A DNA stretch of 64,000 bases. Source: Siphonodentalium dalli. Lineage: Eukaryota; Mollusca; Scaphopoda; Gadilida; Siphonodentaliidae. Of the stretch, positions 21,431-33,118 are shown one piece after another. Position numbers and translations under genes: made by a program. Numbering within the stretch: the stretch's first letter is position 1; each line of letters begins with the position of its first letter. The DNA lies in contig CP136061.1 of the NCBI GenBank assembly GCA_032622095.1, positions 16,058,440 to 16,122,439 of the forward strand, given 5' to 3'. The notes beneath the pieces are model-generated. The model worked only from the letters and a program-made list of their open reading frames with translations, was not told where the DNA came from and ran no database searches.

Positions 21431-23122
21431 CTTCACTGCTTTGTTTCTGTGGAAAACGAACCAAATCCCGACGATCGCGAGGAGCGCACCAATACACGAG
21501 CAACCGACAATTAACCATATATATCTCCCGCATCCTGGATTATTTTCTTCAACGACAACGTTAGAACCAAGCTCATCAGTCGGGTCGGCGCTATGCAGCA
21601 TTACTCGTGTTGTTGTTGTTATCGTCGTCCTGATTGCTTTCGTCATCGGTTTCGTTGTTGCTGTCGCCGTTGTTGTTATCACCGTTGTTGTTGTTGCTGT
21701 TGTGGTTGTTGTCGTCGTTGGTGTTGTCGTTGTTGTCGACATGGTTGTAGGCGTTGTTGTTGCTATAGTGGTTGTTGTCGTCATCGTCGCTGTTGTCGTC
21801 GTGGTTGTTGTCGTCGGAACATTTGTTGTTGTTGTTGTCAACGTTCTCGTCGATGTCGTTGTTGTCGTCTTTGTTGTTGTCGATGTCATTGTCGACACAC
21901 ATGTACTGTTTACAGCACGGGCAAACTCTTGTAAAGAAATGCTAACTTTTCCGGACGGTGAAGCGCATGCTGGATCCGAGGAAAAGCTCCGCTGTTTATA
22001 TTTCCAGGTATTTTTCCCAACGCTCATAATAAAATCTCTGAGCCATTTTAAGTCACAGTCGCAATGCCATGGATTATTGCCAATATATATATGATCAGAA
22101 GCCATGAAAAGCTGTAACATTGGTGATGGAAGCAGTCTTATTTTGTTGTACTCCAAATTGGCACCAACAATTTGGGCGGACTTAAAAGCGTCTACCTCGA
22201 CTTGTGATATCTGACATCGTGATAAATCTAACTCTGTGAGATTGAATCCTTCGAAGTCTCCGTTGTGTAACCGTGCGATCGGATTTTGTTTCAGTTTGAT
22301 CTTTCTAATGGTTGAGTGGCACACTCTCAACGCTTCGGCAGGAATCAAATTAAGATTATTGTGTGAAATATCAATTTCTCTCAAATCTGTTCCTTTGAAT
22401 GATGAGTCAGCTATTTTCTGGATTTGGTTGTTAGCTAGATCAAGAACAGATAGCTTAGTAAGACAATGTAAACACGAATCGATGGAAACAATATGGTTAT
22501 GTGCCATGTGTATCTCAACCAAAAGCGGCACGTGATCAAACGACTGCCTCGATATGAAACTGATTTTATTTCGTGAGAGGTCAAGGACGTTGAGTTGTCC
22601 GAGTCCGCTGAATATTGATGAATTTAAAGCAGTGATGTGGTTCCCATTGAGAGAAAGAATCTGCAGCCGACCTAAATCCGAGAACACGTCTGGTGGTATT
22701 GTTTCTATATTATTGCTCTCTAACTTTAGTGATGTCAGCGATGGGAGAGAGCGGAATGCATCAGGGACACTAGAAAAGTTGTTTAAGCTAACGTCGAGGT
22801 ATTCCAGGTTTGTATGACCAATAAAAGCATCCCGAAGAACACACGTGATCTTTCATCCGAATAGCCTCAGTGAAATTAGATGCGTAAATCGACTAAGGTG
22901 TATTGGTGATAGGATACCTCCTGGAATACAGTCCGTCTTAAGAGTTAGATTGTGTACTGTCACAGGCACACTGGAGGGACCGATTCCGTTACATTCAGAC
23001 GCGATAACTTCACCATTCAACGATTGGCACACATGACACTGCGTCGGACACTTTTGGTTCATAACAGGGTTTACAAGAAATAGAACAACGATGAATAACA
23101 ACGCGTAAACGTCCCTTCGCAT
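21386..23122 (-). pseudogene. single-exon LRR transmembrane receptor with one in-frame TGA
   Basis: The frame starts at ATG 23120-23122 and runs to 21386. Order: signal peptide (MRRDVYALLFIVVLFLV), a Cys-rich LRR N-cap (CPTQCHVC), then about nine leucine-rich repeats with LxxLxLxxNxI spacing such as LQILSLNGNHI and LNVLDLSRNKI. These are followed by a C-cap (NPWHCDCDLKWLRDF...C...C), a Thr-dominated stalk of about 100 residues (21598-21900), one transmembrane helix (YIWLIVGCSCIGALLAIVGI) and a tail of about 20 residues. There is no TIR domain. This is the plan of an adhesion or pattern-binding surface receptor; ligand unknown. One TGA (22853-22855) interrupts the first repeat, LRLFG-stop-KI, while the frame and LRR spacing continue perfectly on both sides. 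The stop sits where LRRs usually have Asn or Cys. It may be a recent pseudogene, a null allele, a sequencing error or readthrough. Confidence 0.88.
21598..21900 (-). repeat. ACN-codon microsatellite encoding the Thr stalk
   Basis: The plus strand reads (GTT/GTC)n with few interruptions; on the minus strand this is ACN, giving long Thr runs broken by Ser, Ala, Met and Pro. Such stalks are usually O-glycosylated and hold the ligand domain away from the membrane. Length is likely to vary between individuals. The poly-Val and Cys-rich frames opposite are shadows. Confidence 0.85.
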
Positions 23123-23209
23123 AGCAATGATGAAATTATAAGGAAATTCCATTTCCGTTTTGTCAAGACATATGCTGGTCATGTAAAAACAATTCCATTT
23201 CCTTTTCAC

Positions 23210-24918
23210 GCTGTCCGTGTTTAAACCGTGTTTAGTACGGTTCGATTCTGATCGCGATATACAATAAGCATTGATGTCCCGAAATCGCTATCAATAATTA
23301 TGGGCAGACACTACTTATCAACCAAATATCAAACCTCATTGCAACAAAATATGTGTGTACTCATTCTCAACTCTAAATAGATAAGACTTACTAACGGGGC
23401 GATATATTTTCTGAGATGTTTACAATCTGGCAATTACGCAGATAACACACCAAGCAAATTCGTCTCTAAACATCTGCATACCTGGGGCGATTTCACCAAC
23501 TGAATTTATATTATAAACCAGGTAGTTTATATGATAACGGCTGCATGCTAGCGCTTATGCCACACTCATTCACTGTGGCAAGCTGTCAGCAACAAGAAAA
23601 CCATAGTCAGAAATGGTAACGCCATCAAGATCATATTATTAGCCATAAATATAAATTGTAATATAATTATAATATAAAATGTTAAATAACATCTAATACA
23701 TATTCATCTTATTTACAACTTTAAGGAGTCCTTCTGGCACACGAGAATATTTATCGCCGTTTGATTTGCACCAAGTGAACTCGGCGCATATATAATTGAT
23801 ATAACAGACCTCTATTGTGATGATCGTGTCATTATTTGTTTAAAATAGGTATCAATTGACATATACGCACCCGTTCACTCATTAAAATCTACATATATCG
23901 CCCATTTTAGGAAAGCTCCGCGAATTCGGGGATTTCCGCAAAGTGACCTCCGCAAATAGGGCCCTACTTCAAATCGTCGCACCCAATGCAATTTGTAAAC
24001 AAATACGATTGACATGCGTTTTAACGAGGTGAGCATTAATTAAATGAAAGAAGAAATGCTACATAAACTATTTGTCATGGACTCAGCCAGTGTGCCATAT
24101 ATCTGTGTCAACTAAGGTCGCTTTGCGTGGTAAAAGTGAAAAGTGAAAGTGGAAATTCGGAAAATCCTATTGAAAATGAAAGTAGCCTACAATTTTGGGA
24201 ATTCCGCGGCAGATTCAGAGAATCTATACTATTGAAAGTGAATGTATGATTCCTAGAATTCTATCAGATATCGCGACTCTGCTCGTTTTCGTGATCATAG
24301 GTTATATATAGGGCCTATATGACCACGAAAATGAGTCGAGTCACGATACATCCATCGGTACAAACACATTGTGTATACGATACAATTTTGACTTGATGAC
24401 CAGAAAATAAAAGATATCGGTTACCCCAACAGAACGGGCATGCGCACTCCAATTAAAATTACCCATAATTCACGTCACTACACCAGGGGCTCCCAATGGT
24501 TTATACATTATTTTCAGGCTATCAGATTATTTATATTTTCAACAACATATAATTACACCGGTGACTTTAAGTTTACAATTTCAGCCTGTCCTGACTCTAT
24601 CGATACGATTGAGTCATATTTTCAAAAACATATTATACAACGGTGGCGTTAACTTTACAATTTTAGCATCTACGTGATTCTATCGGTACGATTGAGTAAG
24701 GTACAAAAAAAAATCTCCCACCATGCATTCGCCCAGTCGACCACAGAATATCAAAATCTCCGAAACAACTTACACCACATGTGGCGTAATTACAATCGTA
24801 CTTGGACCCTGTTTACATGAGCGCGATGAATTTATTATGCACAAGATTTCAGATATATTCATTCTCCCTTTGTCTCACCACATAATCCAAGGGTCGGGTT
24901 TTGCATTATATATATAAC
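23210..24918. other. upstream flank of the LRR gene; no other gene
   Basis: Nothing coding is recognised. An imperfect hairpin (ACTCTGCTCGTTTTCGTG ... CACGAAAATGAGTCGAGT) spans 24275-24342. A TAAATATAAAT-rich patch lies at 23640-23690. Confidence 0.4.
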
Positions 24919-24919
24919 T

Positions 24920-26010
24920 AGAAGGTGACCCGACTTCGTCCGGGCTTTGACCTTGAATTGTCCATTTTGGAGGTCAAGGTCAAGTGGGGGTCACGATTTG
25001 ATCAGTCCAAAACTCTGCCCGGACAAAAGTACCCGACAAACGTGCCCGTCGAAATCCATCCGGTTTTACCCGATTTGACCTTGAATTGATCATTTTGAAG
25101 GTCAAGGTCAGGTCGGGGTCACGACTCGACCCGTCCAAAACACTCAGTTGACAAAAGTACCCCCATGTATCAAATTTCGTCGAAATCCCAGGTTTATGCC
25201 ACTCTCCGACCGAAGATACCACCACATACCAAGTTTCATCGAAATCCCGAGATATTCGGGTGTTTGACCTTGAAATTACCCGATTTCAAGGTCAAGGTCA
25301 CGTCGCACAGGCAAATTAATAGGCTCATGTCACCCCTCGGCCGAAAGTACCCCCACATACCAAGTTTCATCTAAATCCCGAGATATTCGGGCGTTTAGAA
25401 GGTGACCCGACTTCGTCCGGGCTTTGGTCTTGAATTGTCCATTTTGAATGTCAGGGTCAAGTTGGGTCACGATTTGACCAGTCCAAAACACTACCCGGAC
25501 AAAAGTACCCGACAAACGTGCACGTCGAAATCCATCCGTTTTTACCCGATTTGACCTTGGATTGATAATTTTGAAGGTCAAGGTCGTGTCGGGGTCACGA
25601 TATGACCCGTCCAAAACAATCAGTAGACAAAAGTAACCACACGTATCAACTTTCGTCGAAATCCCATCAAAATTGGCGATTTGACCTTGAAGTTACCCGA
25701 TTTCAAGGTCAAGGTCACGTCGCACGGGCAAATGAATATGCTTATGAGACTCCCCATACGAAAGGACCCCCACATACCAAGTTTCATCGAAATCCCGTGA
25801 TATTCGGGAGTTTGACCTTGAAATGACCCCATTTCAAGGTCAATGTCACGTCGCACGGACAAATTAATAGGCCCATGCCACCCCACGGCCGAAAATACCC
25901 CCACATACCAAGTTTCATCGAAATCGGGTCGGCCGTTTTCGAGTTCATCGCGAACACACACACAGACAGACAGACAGACAGACAGATCTTCCAAAATATA
26001 TAATAGATAA
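24920..26010 (+). repeat. dispersed repeat, two joined copies, (CAGA)n tail
   Basis: Both copies begin GAAGGTGACCCGACTTCGTC (24921 and 25389) and share about 250 bp before diverging in length. Sub-blocks of the type CCCCCACATACCAAGTTTCA recur at 25350, 25769 and 25900. The end is CGCGAACACACACACAGACAGA with a (CAGA)n run at 25963-25985 and then an A/T-rich close. This layout is common in invertebrate non-autonomous repeats; I cannot assign a class. The words TCAAGGTCA and TGACCTTGA occur about a dozen times. Confidence 0.75.
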
Positions 26011-26644
26011 TAGCTGATGGGCCCGACTTCGTCCGGCCTGTTTCCACCTTGGGAAATTCCAACTGCACCACCCCCCTTGAATCAGAATCAGACCAAATAC
26101 ATGTTTTTGCATAATTCCATTTGGAGCCCCTTGCACCTCAGTGCTCTGGCCTAATATCATATATATTCATAAACCATGGTTCTATATATTGCCTGTATGA
26201 GACCATTCAGTTATTTTTACCTGAAAAATTGCATAAATTATAACATCTAGTGGTCTAACTCCAGACAAATGCACACGGCTACGGACAAGAGACCAGGACA
26301 CATCGGGCTGTCCATGGTTTTTCGGCCCGGGGTGAGAAAAGTTTGAAAACTGTTGGGGAAACCCGGGCAAAGCGGATTGCCCGGGCAAAGCCGATCACCA
26401 TTATTATACCCCCTTTTAAGAAAAAAGGGGGTATACTGTTTTGCACCTGTCCGTCCGTCTGTGTGTACCGTACATACGTCCGTCCTATGTCTGTGCATGT
26501 CATAACTTGAACAGAAGTGCTCGGAGCCTCGGATCTCAATGAAATTAGGTTTGGATGTTCACTACTATGAGCACATTAAATGGAGGGTTCCATCGTTTTG
26601 TTCGGATTTTCCATTCTAGAGTTATTCATCTTTGTTTATCTGGA

Positions 26645-27575
26645 ATACAATACAATACAATAATTAATTTGTATAGCGCTCAATATTATGAGTACATATT
26701 CAACGGCGCTTTACATTACATCGAGCTCATTGCCTAATCAGCATAATACATGTACATGCACATATATCTAGGAATTAAATGCTACATCAAAGAGATATGT
26801 TTTGAGGCCGGTCTTAAACATATTTAAATCAGTGAATATTTTCAAGTGAGGTGGAATGCTATTCCATAGATGTGGACCTGCAAATGAAAATGCCCTATCG
26901 CCAAACGTTTTCTGTTTGTTGAAAGGAGTGTACAAAAGCATACTGCTATCAGATCGTAATCCATATGTACACACATTTCTGTCTTTGATCATATCCTGTA
27001 TATACAATGGTGACATGTTATTACGAGATTTGAATACAAGCAAAATAATTTTGAACATGATTCGATACTCCACTGGCAGCCAGTGTAATTGCTTGAGAAC
27101 TGGAGTTATATGTTCATGCCGAGGAGTGTATGATACAACTCGCGCCGCAGCATTTAGCACTTTTTGCAGGCGATCACACTGGTAATCCGGTAGTCCATAC
27201 AGTAAAGAATTACAGTAATCTAAGTGTGACGTGACAAAAGCATGTCTTAGTTGAGTCTACATCGAGGTATTGTCTAATTTGTCGGATTATGTATAAACCT
27301 CTGAACGCCTTCTTACACATATTAGAGATATGGTTATCCATTGTCATGTTTGTGTCAAAATACGATCCCAGGTTGCGAACAGTGTCCTTTGTTGGTATGT
27401 CGGCGTCTCCCACATGAATTGAACTGATGTTGACTTTCTGAAGTTGTTGTCGAGAACCAATGATTATGAATTCAGTCTTATCGTCATTTATCATGAGTCG
27501 GTTGGTAATCATCCACGCTCTAATGTCCACAATACAGTTCTCCACAATTTGACGTGCTTTAGTTTCGCCTTTTTG
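26645..27575 (-). mobile_element. 5'-truncated L2/CR1-like LINE (LINE 5) inserted in the array
   Basis: On the minus strand, a C-terminal RT region (LMINDDKTEFIIIGSRQQ, RNLGSYFDTNMTM) is followed, after a frameshift near 27235, by LNAAARVVSYTPRHEHITPV, LKQLHWLPVEYRIMFKI and FGDRAFSFAGPHLWNSIP, ending with a stop at 26768. The remaining 3' sequence holds TTTGTATAGCGCT and GGCGCTTTACA on the plus strand and ends in (ATACA)n at 26648-26661, a typical short LINE tail. The RT catalytic core is missing, so the copy cannot move. Both junctions fall inside one array unit (TTATCTGGA before, TTTTGGTCCGTCTGG after), so it jumped in after the array existed. Confidence 0.85.
26768..27575 (-). pseudogene. 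RT C-terminal fragment of LINE 5
   Basis: Two frames (27210 to about 27575, then 26768 to about 27240) together give about 265 residues of the thumb and post-RT region typical of CR1/L2-like elements. No FxDD catalytic motif is present, and one frameshift separates the pieces. This is a dead-on-arrival insertion. Confidence 0.85.
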
Positions 27576-28489
27576 GCGTTTTGGTCCGTCTGGTGTATGT
27601 TCATATCGTAACTTCAACAGTTGTGGTGGGATCTCAACCAAATTTGGTGTGGATGTTCACAACTACCCTGTATGAGGACATTAAATAGAGGATTCCATTG
27701 TTTTGTTCGGATTTTCCATTCTAGAGTTATTCATCTTTGTTTATCTGGAAATGTTGGATTTTTTGTCCGCCTGGTGTCTGTTCATGTCATAACTTGAACA
27801 GTAGTGCTCGGATCTCAATGAAATTGTGTATGGATGTTCACTACTATCAGGGCATTCAATAGAGTGTTCCATCGTTTTGTTCGGATTTTCCATTCTAGAG
27901 TTATTCATCTTTGGTTATCTGGAAATGGTGGCTTTTTGGTCTGTCTGGTGTCTATTCATGTCGTAATTTCAATAGTTGTGCTGGGATCTCAATGAAATTT
28001 GGTATGGATGTTTAAAACTATGAGGACATTAAAAAGAGGGTTCCATCGTTTTGTTCGGATTTTCCATTCTAGAGTTATACATCTTTGTTCATCTGGAAAT
28101 GATGGCTTATTGGTCCATCTTGTGTCTGTTCATGTCGTAACTTCAACAGTTGTGCTGGGATCTCAATGGAATTTGGTATGGATGTTCATGAGGACATTCA
28201 ACAGGGGGTTCCATTGTTCTGTTCCGCTTTTCCATTATAGAGTTATTCATATTTGTTTATCTGGAAATGTTGGCTGTTTGGTCCATCCGATGTCTGTTCA
28301 GCTCATAAATTGAACAGTAATGTTCGGATCTCAATGAAATTTTGTATGGATGTTCACCAATATGAGGACATTTACATGTAGTGGCACATTCAAATGTTTT
28401 TTGTTTTGTTTTTTGTTCCGTAGTTATTCATCTTTGTTTATATGAAAATGTTGATTTCTGGGTCCATATGTCTGAGTATAGCCATGATA

Positions 28490-31400
28490 AGTTATATATG
28501 TGCCCACACTAGGCGGTATGCCACGAGGGGGTATGCACCGGACGACAGTCCATCTCTTTTTATTTCAATACTATCAAATTATTCCTTATCTATCGGTATT
28601 TTAGAATAAGGTCGTTTCGTGTTGGGTTAGTTTTTATATATTTCCACAATACATGTGTGGAATAATACAATATGACAATTTGCTAAATTCGATAGGGCAC
28701 CCGCGTAATGCCCCAGACTGTAAAAAGATGTGCTGTGGGCAAAGCGGATCATTCATACCATGACTAACTTCCGACACACATGCGTAGATTAAGTGAATTT
28801 GGACAAATCTAATAAGATGGTTCGATAAAACTCGTGCCTTGTCGGAGCATATCCATAATTGAAAACTTTGAACGTTAGAAAAAACGCTATTTTAATTATT
28901 TGCAATAAATATGAGGTGTGCATGAATTTTTTTCGGGATTTACAGCTGGCAGTTGCCGTAAAAATCTCGAGATTAACGGGGTCTTTACGTGGTGTTATAT
29001 GATGCTGAGAAGTTCATTTAATGACAAAATTACGATCAGCCAATTAGGCTGGTTAAACAACACATGTGGCGGCCCACATCGGTTTCATTTGCGGCCCAAC
29101 CACATATACCCCCCTCCCCCACGGCCTCGGGCCCATCAGGAATTTTTCTGGTCTCCCGATCGGCCAGTCAGCCTCTGAGCTTGTTATCCCAACTACCCGG
29201 TAGGGTCAGTATTCGGTCTACTAAATGAGAATTTTTTTTAATTAACTTGTAGGTTGCCTTCTTAACATGTATACAGTACTTGAGAAGTTGAGAGAACATT
29301 GCTGCATTTGCAGGTGTTGCTCTTATGCACATGCCCATCTTCAGAACTTCTATTATTTCCCATATTGCGATAAATATGATGCAATACGATACATGTATTA
29401 TTTGAAATGTACATGTATAGCGGTACACTGGATTCACGATGAATCTTTACTGGCCGACAGTTTAGTAATGTACCGGTAGTACGGTAGATCTGTTATTGAT
29501 CAATCTGATGAATATCCTAATATGTAATTAGCCTCCTGGCACATTAGTTATTTTTATAAATCTTACTGCTACATGTAATGTGCAAATATTGTATTGTTCC
29601 GAATTAAGTCAAGCGATCAGATGGCATCGTTCAAATAGTTCAGTGTTTGAGTGACTGACATTACATGAAAATATAAAGGCAAAATGCATTTAATATATTT
29701 TATTCCAATATACGGCAGAGTAACATGACGACTTATGTTATTGTGACTGACATTACACAAACCTTTCGAAGATACATGGCAACTGGATTTCAAATTTAAT
29801 TTATAGAAGTGAATATATATATGCATTGCTGATTTGTCTTAAATACTAGTAAATGTACATGTTACACTGACTTATTAACTCTCTTGATAAAATTACTATT
29901 TCTGCACAAACATAACAAAATATTTGGTGTCACACTTGTACTGTAACAGTCTGCTGATCTCAGTGATCTGTTTTCAAACAAAGACAAAAAAATTTGTTCA
30001 ATTGTATCCAATGAACCTTATTTGTTCAAGTTATCAAGGGCGGATCTTGCGCTTAATATTGCTAACATGCAACATGTACATGCATATATATACACAGCGG
30101 TTTACTTAATCTGACTCAAGTACAGTTATTTCAACTGTGGATGCATGCATATCCATGCAAGGGCGAAAACAACATCCTGTGATGTGTGCGCGCCCCGCGT
30201 GGACTCTTTTCGCCATGCAGAGCACAATAATTATGTTGACATTTTGTTTCTGGGCGTCAAGGTTTAGGCGCCCAAAGTTTTTCTATAAACATAGATATAG
30301 CAATTCTAACTGTGGTGTCAAATTTGTCAGCACAAATGCATGTTTTGAAGCCATGATTGAATTGAAATATGTATCCAATGCATATGGTCCACCCGGTGGT
30401 CCCGGGCCCATTTATTGCACAAATTGATCTAGCTGTAAGCATGTAGCTGCATAATTATATTTTAGCTGACCAATTACATGTAGTAGTATTTTGAACATGT
30501 ACATTGACATTTGTACCGGTAATCAGCAGTGTTGACACTGCCATATATTTTGAGGACATACTAGTATCACTGGTGTGAAGCCACAGGACATTTAATCTGC
30601 ATGCACGACCCTCCATATAGCATACCGTATGGCCATGTTTATAGAGTACACTTGTGTGATGTACCCAGTCCTGGTGCAGCTTTGGGTAGATTAGATGTAT
30701 TTTCATTGTAAATTGGAAATTGCATTGGAAATTGATATGCGAATACATTTTAAATCTAGTCTTGATTGACAGCTGTCTTGTTTCAATAGACGTCTGATAA
30801 CAGCTGCGGGCATCTTGATATAACATTAAGCTGAATAAGCTCCACCCCTCGACCCGCGGTTTGTTAGGATGACATTAACTAACACGAACACTGACATGCG
30901 TGTTGGTAGCACATTTTTCGTAAACAATGGAACTAAATTGAAAATCAAGATTAACTCTACTTGAAAACGAAATGATTCAAGGCTAAATCATAAAATTTAA
31001 CCTCATTGAGTAAAAGCACAAGAAATGAGAGTCTGCGCGCTCCGTATATCAAGATAAATCGACCGAATTGATAGATGCACGATATTGGGCAATAAACTGA
31101 TTGATCACAAAATCTACATACATGTATGCATGTACATGTAATGATAGGCCTATATACATGTATATATATATCTGTTAATTAGGTACGGTATTTAACTTAC
31201 AAGTCATATTTATAGCTCTGTTAGTTGGGTTGTATGTGCACCGTTGGAAGGTATTTAATATCCTAAATATGTTAATGTTCTTGGGGTTGATGTTATTTCA
31301 CAGTGTCTGTATCGTCCAGATGATCCATTCGATTATTGTCCTCACAGTCTTGAAAAAATGTATATTTCTATTGAGACGTATTTTCTCTTATTGCATAAAT

Positions 31401-33118
31401 TATCAAATAAAAACAAATATACATTGGGTCATAAAATTAATTATGAGCATTGAGCAGAGCCTGGTTGAAATGCTACGGTGTGGCGATTCATACTCGTCTG
31501 CGAGCTACTGTCAGTACTGATGCCATATATGCATTGTTCTATTAATGGTTTGTACTTTGATGAGGTAAACTGCTCGTAACCTCCATTGTAGAGAATTTCA
31601 CACCAGGTTCTATTCATAAACAAATTAAAAATTGGCATCAAGAACTGTCTTAAACAAATGTCTGTGCGAATGACTGGATCATTGACGACTCGGGCAGACA
31701 TATACTGGGTAATCCTTTTGACAGCGTGTTCTGGGCCACAAACAATAGATATAACAAAACTTCAAAAAATGATATCGGGTCACACTGAGCGTTGATGGGT
31801 AGGTTCCTCGACTCGAATCAATTATTTGTTAACCCCGAAGTCAAAGAAATAGTAATTTATGACGGTCTGATCAGATTGAGTACCTACCTTTAATGTTACA
31901 CATATCTGCTGCACACATAACCACAAATAGCAGCATTGGGTGCGTTTTCAACGCTGAGATAACAGCTTTAAACGCCAATAACCTTACATGTATATTTAGC
32001 ACCCACTGGTGAGTGTTATTGACAATATATTGTGCATCTTAAAGGCATACATGTACTCTGGTTTTATTGTTTAATAGCATTACTATTGGCAGTTAATAAT
32101 GTGATTGTGTTTAGTAGATTTTTTGGAATTTTGTTGGTTGCATGCATGGGAAGACAACTTTGGTTTAAAAAAATTTAAAAACTTGAAAGCTCTGTATCAG
32201 TCCATGAGAACAAAATAATTGTTCATAACACTTTTAGAACGGTAGGTCTAGTTTGTTTTATTTATATATTAATGGAAAGCTTTTTCGACATTGATTTCAA
32301 TTGATTACAAATGTAAATAGAAATATTAAAGGGGCACACCAGGTTTGATATATTTTTCTTGTACTCTACATGAGATAAAAAGTTTATGTGTACCGGTACC
32401 TATATGTATACCATAGTATGGTGCACTTAGTGTCAATGTTTGGCCACTCGTCGTTCGTCCTTCCATCTGTACCGGGTACGTCTGTCTGTCCCTCCATAGA
32501 CACTTTAGGCAAAATGCGATAACTCTAACATTTTCTATTTGATCGAAACCAAATTTTGTACAGTATATACCGGTATATAGGTTTCACATACCAAAATACA
32601 GTTCGAGTTCGAATATGGGTTTGATCCAAGATTTTTTTTACAGAGTTATGGCCCTTTTTACTTAGAATTCACGCATGCTGCAAAAACTCACACATTTTTT
32701 TATCTGATTGACAACAAATTTGATATGTGAGATTGTAAGCCCAAAATACAGATCAAGTTCGAATATGGGTTTGATCCGATTTATTTAAAGGAGTTATGAC
32801 CCCTTTTTTTTAAATTTCAAATTTTAATTTAAAAAAAAATGTTTATCTTGAATTTCCTCGCTCAATTTAACAGGCAAAACATATTAAAAAACTTTTATAA
32901 TAATAACAAAATTATTTAATTAAAAAAAAATGTTATTGACACTAATTTGTTTTAATTGTATATCATTAATTAGGTGTGATGTCCTGTTTTGAAAATAGGC
33001 AGATTTTATTGCAATAGTTGCATGTAATATAATGATATCAATATCCAATATCAAGACTGTATGAGTGTACCTTTAATAGATGTCATTCCATGCGAAATAT
33101 GTTATTAATTGAGTTTTT
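28490..33118. other. 4.6 kb without a recognisable gene
   Basis: A+T-rich sequence containing many TGTACATG and ATACATGTA words. At 32440-32830 a diverged repeat carries TGTCTGTCC, GATAACTCTAACATTTTC and two copies of TTCGAATATGGGTTTGATCC (32608 and 32758); it resembles in style the array at 26440. Long A/T runs fill 32820-33120. Confidence 0.45.

Larger units (their letters stand above)
26400..28480 (+). repeat. 174-bp tandem array split by a LINE
   Basis: The unit contains TTCATGTCATAACTTGAACA, ATCTCAATGAAATT.GGTATGGATGTTCA and TTCGGATTTTCCATTCTAGA. The TTCGG anchor lies at 26601, 27706, 27880 and 28054, with a variant TTCCG at 28222, so the period is 168-174 bp. The head has an inverted ACCCCCTTTT/AAAAGGGGGT pair at 26407-26433 and CCGTCCGTCTG words; the tail reaches about 28480. 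A LINE fragment occupies 26645-27575 inside the array. Confidence 0.85.

Noticed and set aside
21288-22094. Poly-Val protein on the plus strand, and Asn/Cys-rich frames nearby
   Set aside because: These are shadows of the Thr-codon stalk of the minus-strand LRR gene.
22853-22855. Selenocysteine codon in the LRR receptor
   Set aside because: No SECIS-like element was identified and LRR receptors are not known selenoproteins; a nonsense change or error is simpler.
23236-23250. tRNA B box (GGTTCGATTC)
   Set aside because: No A box at the right distance and no cloverleaf pairing upstream.
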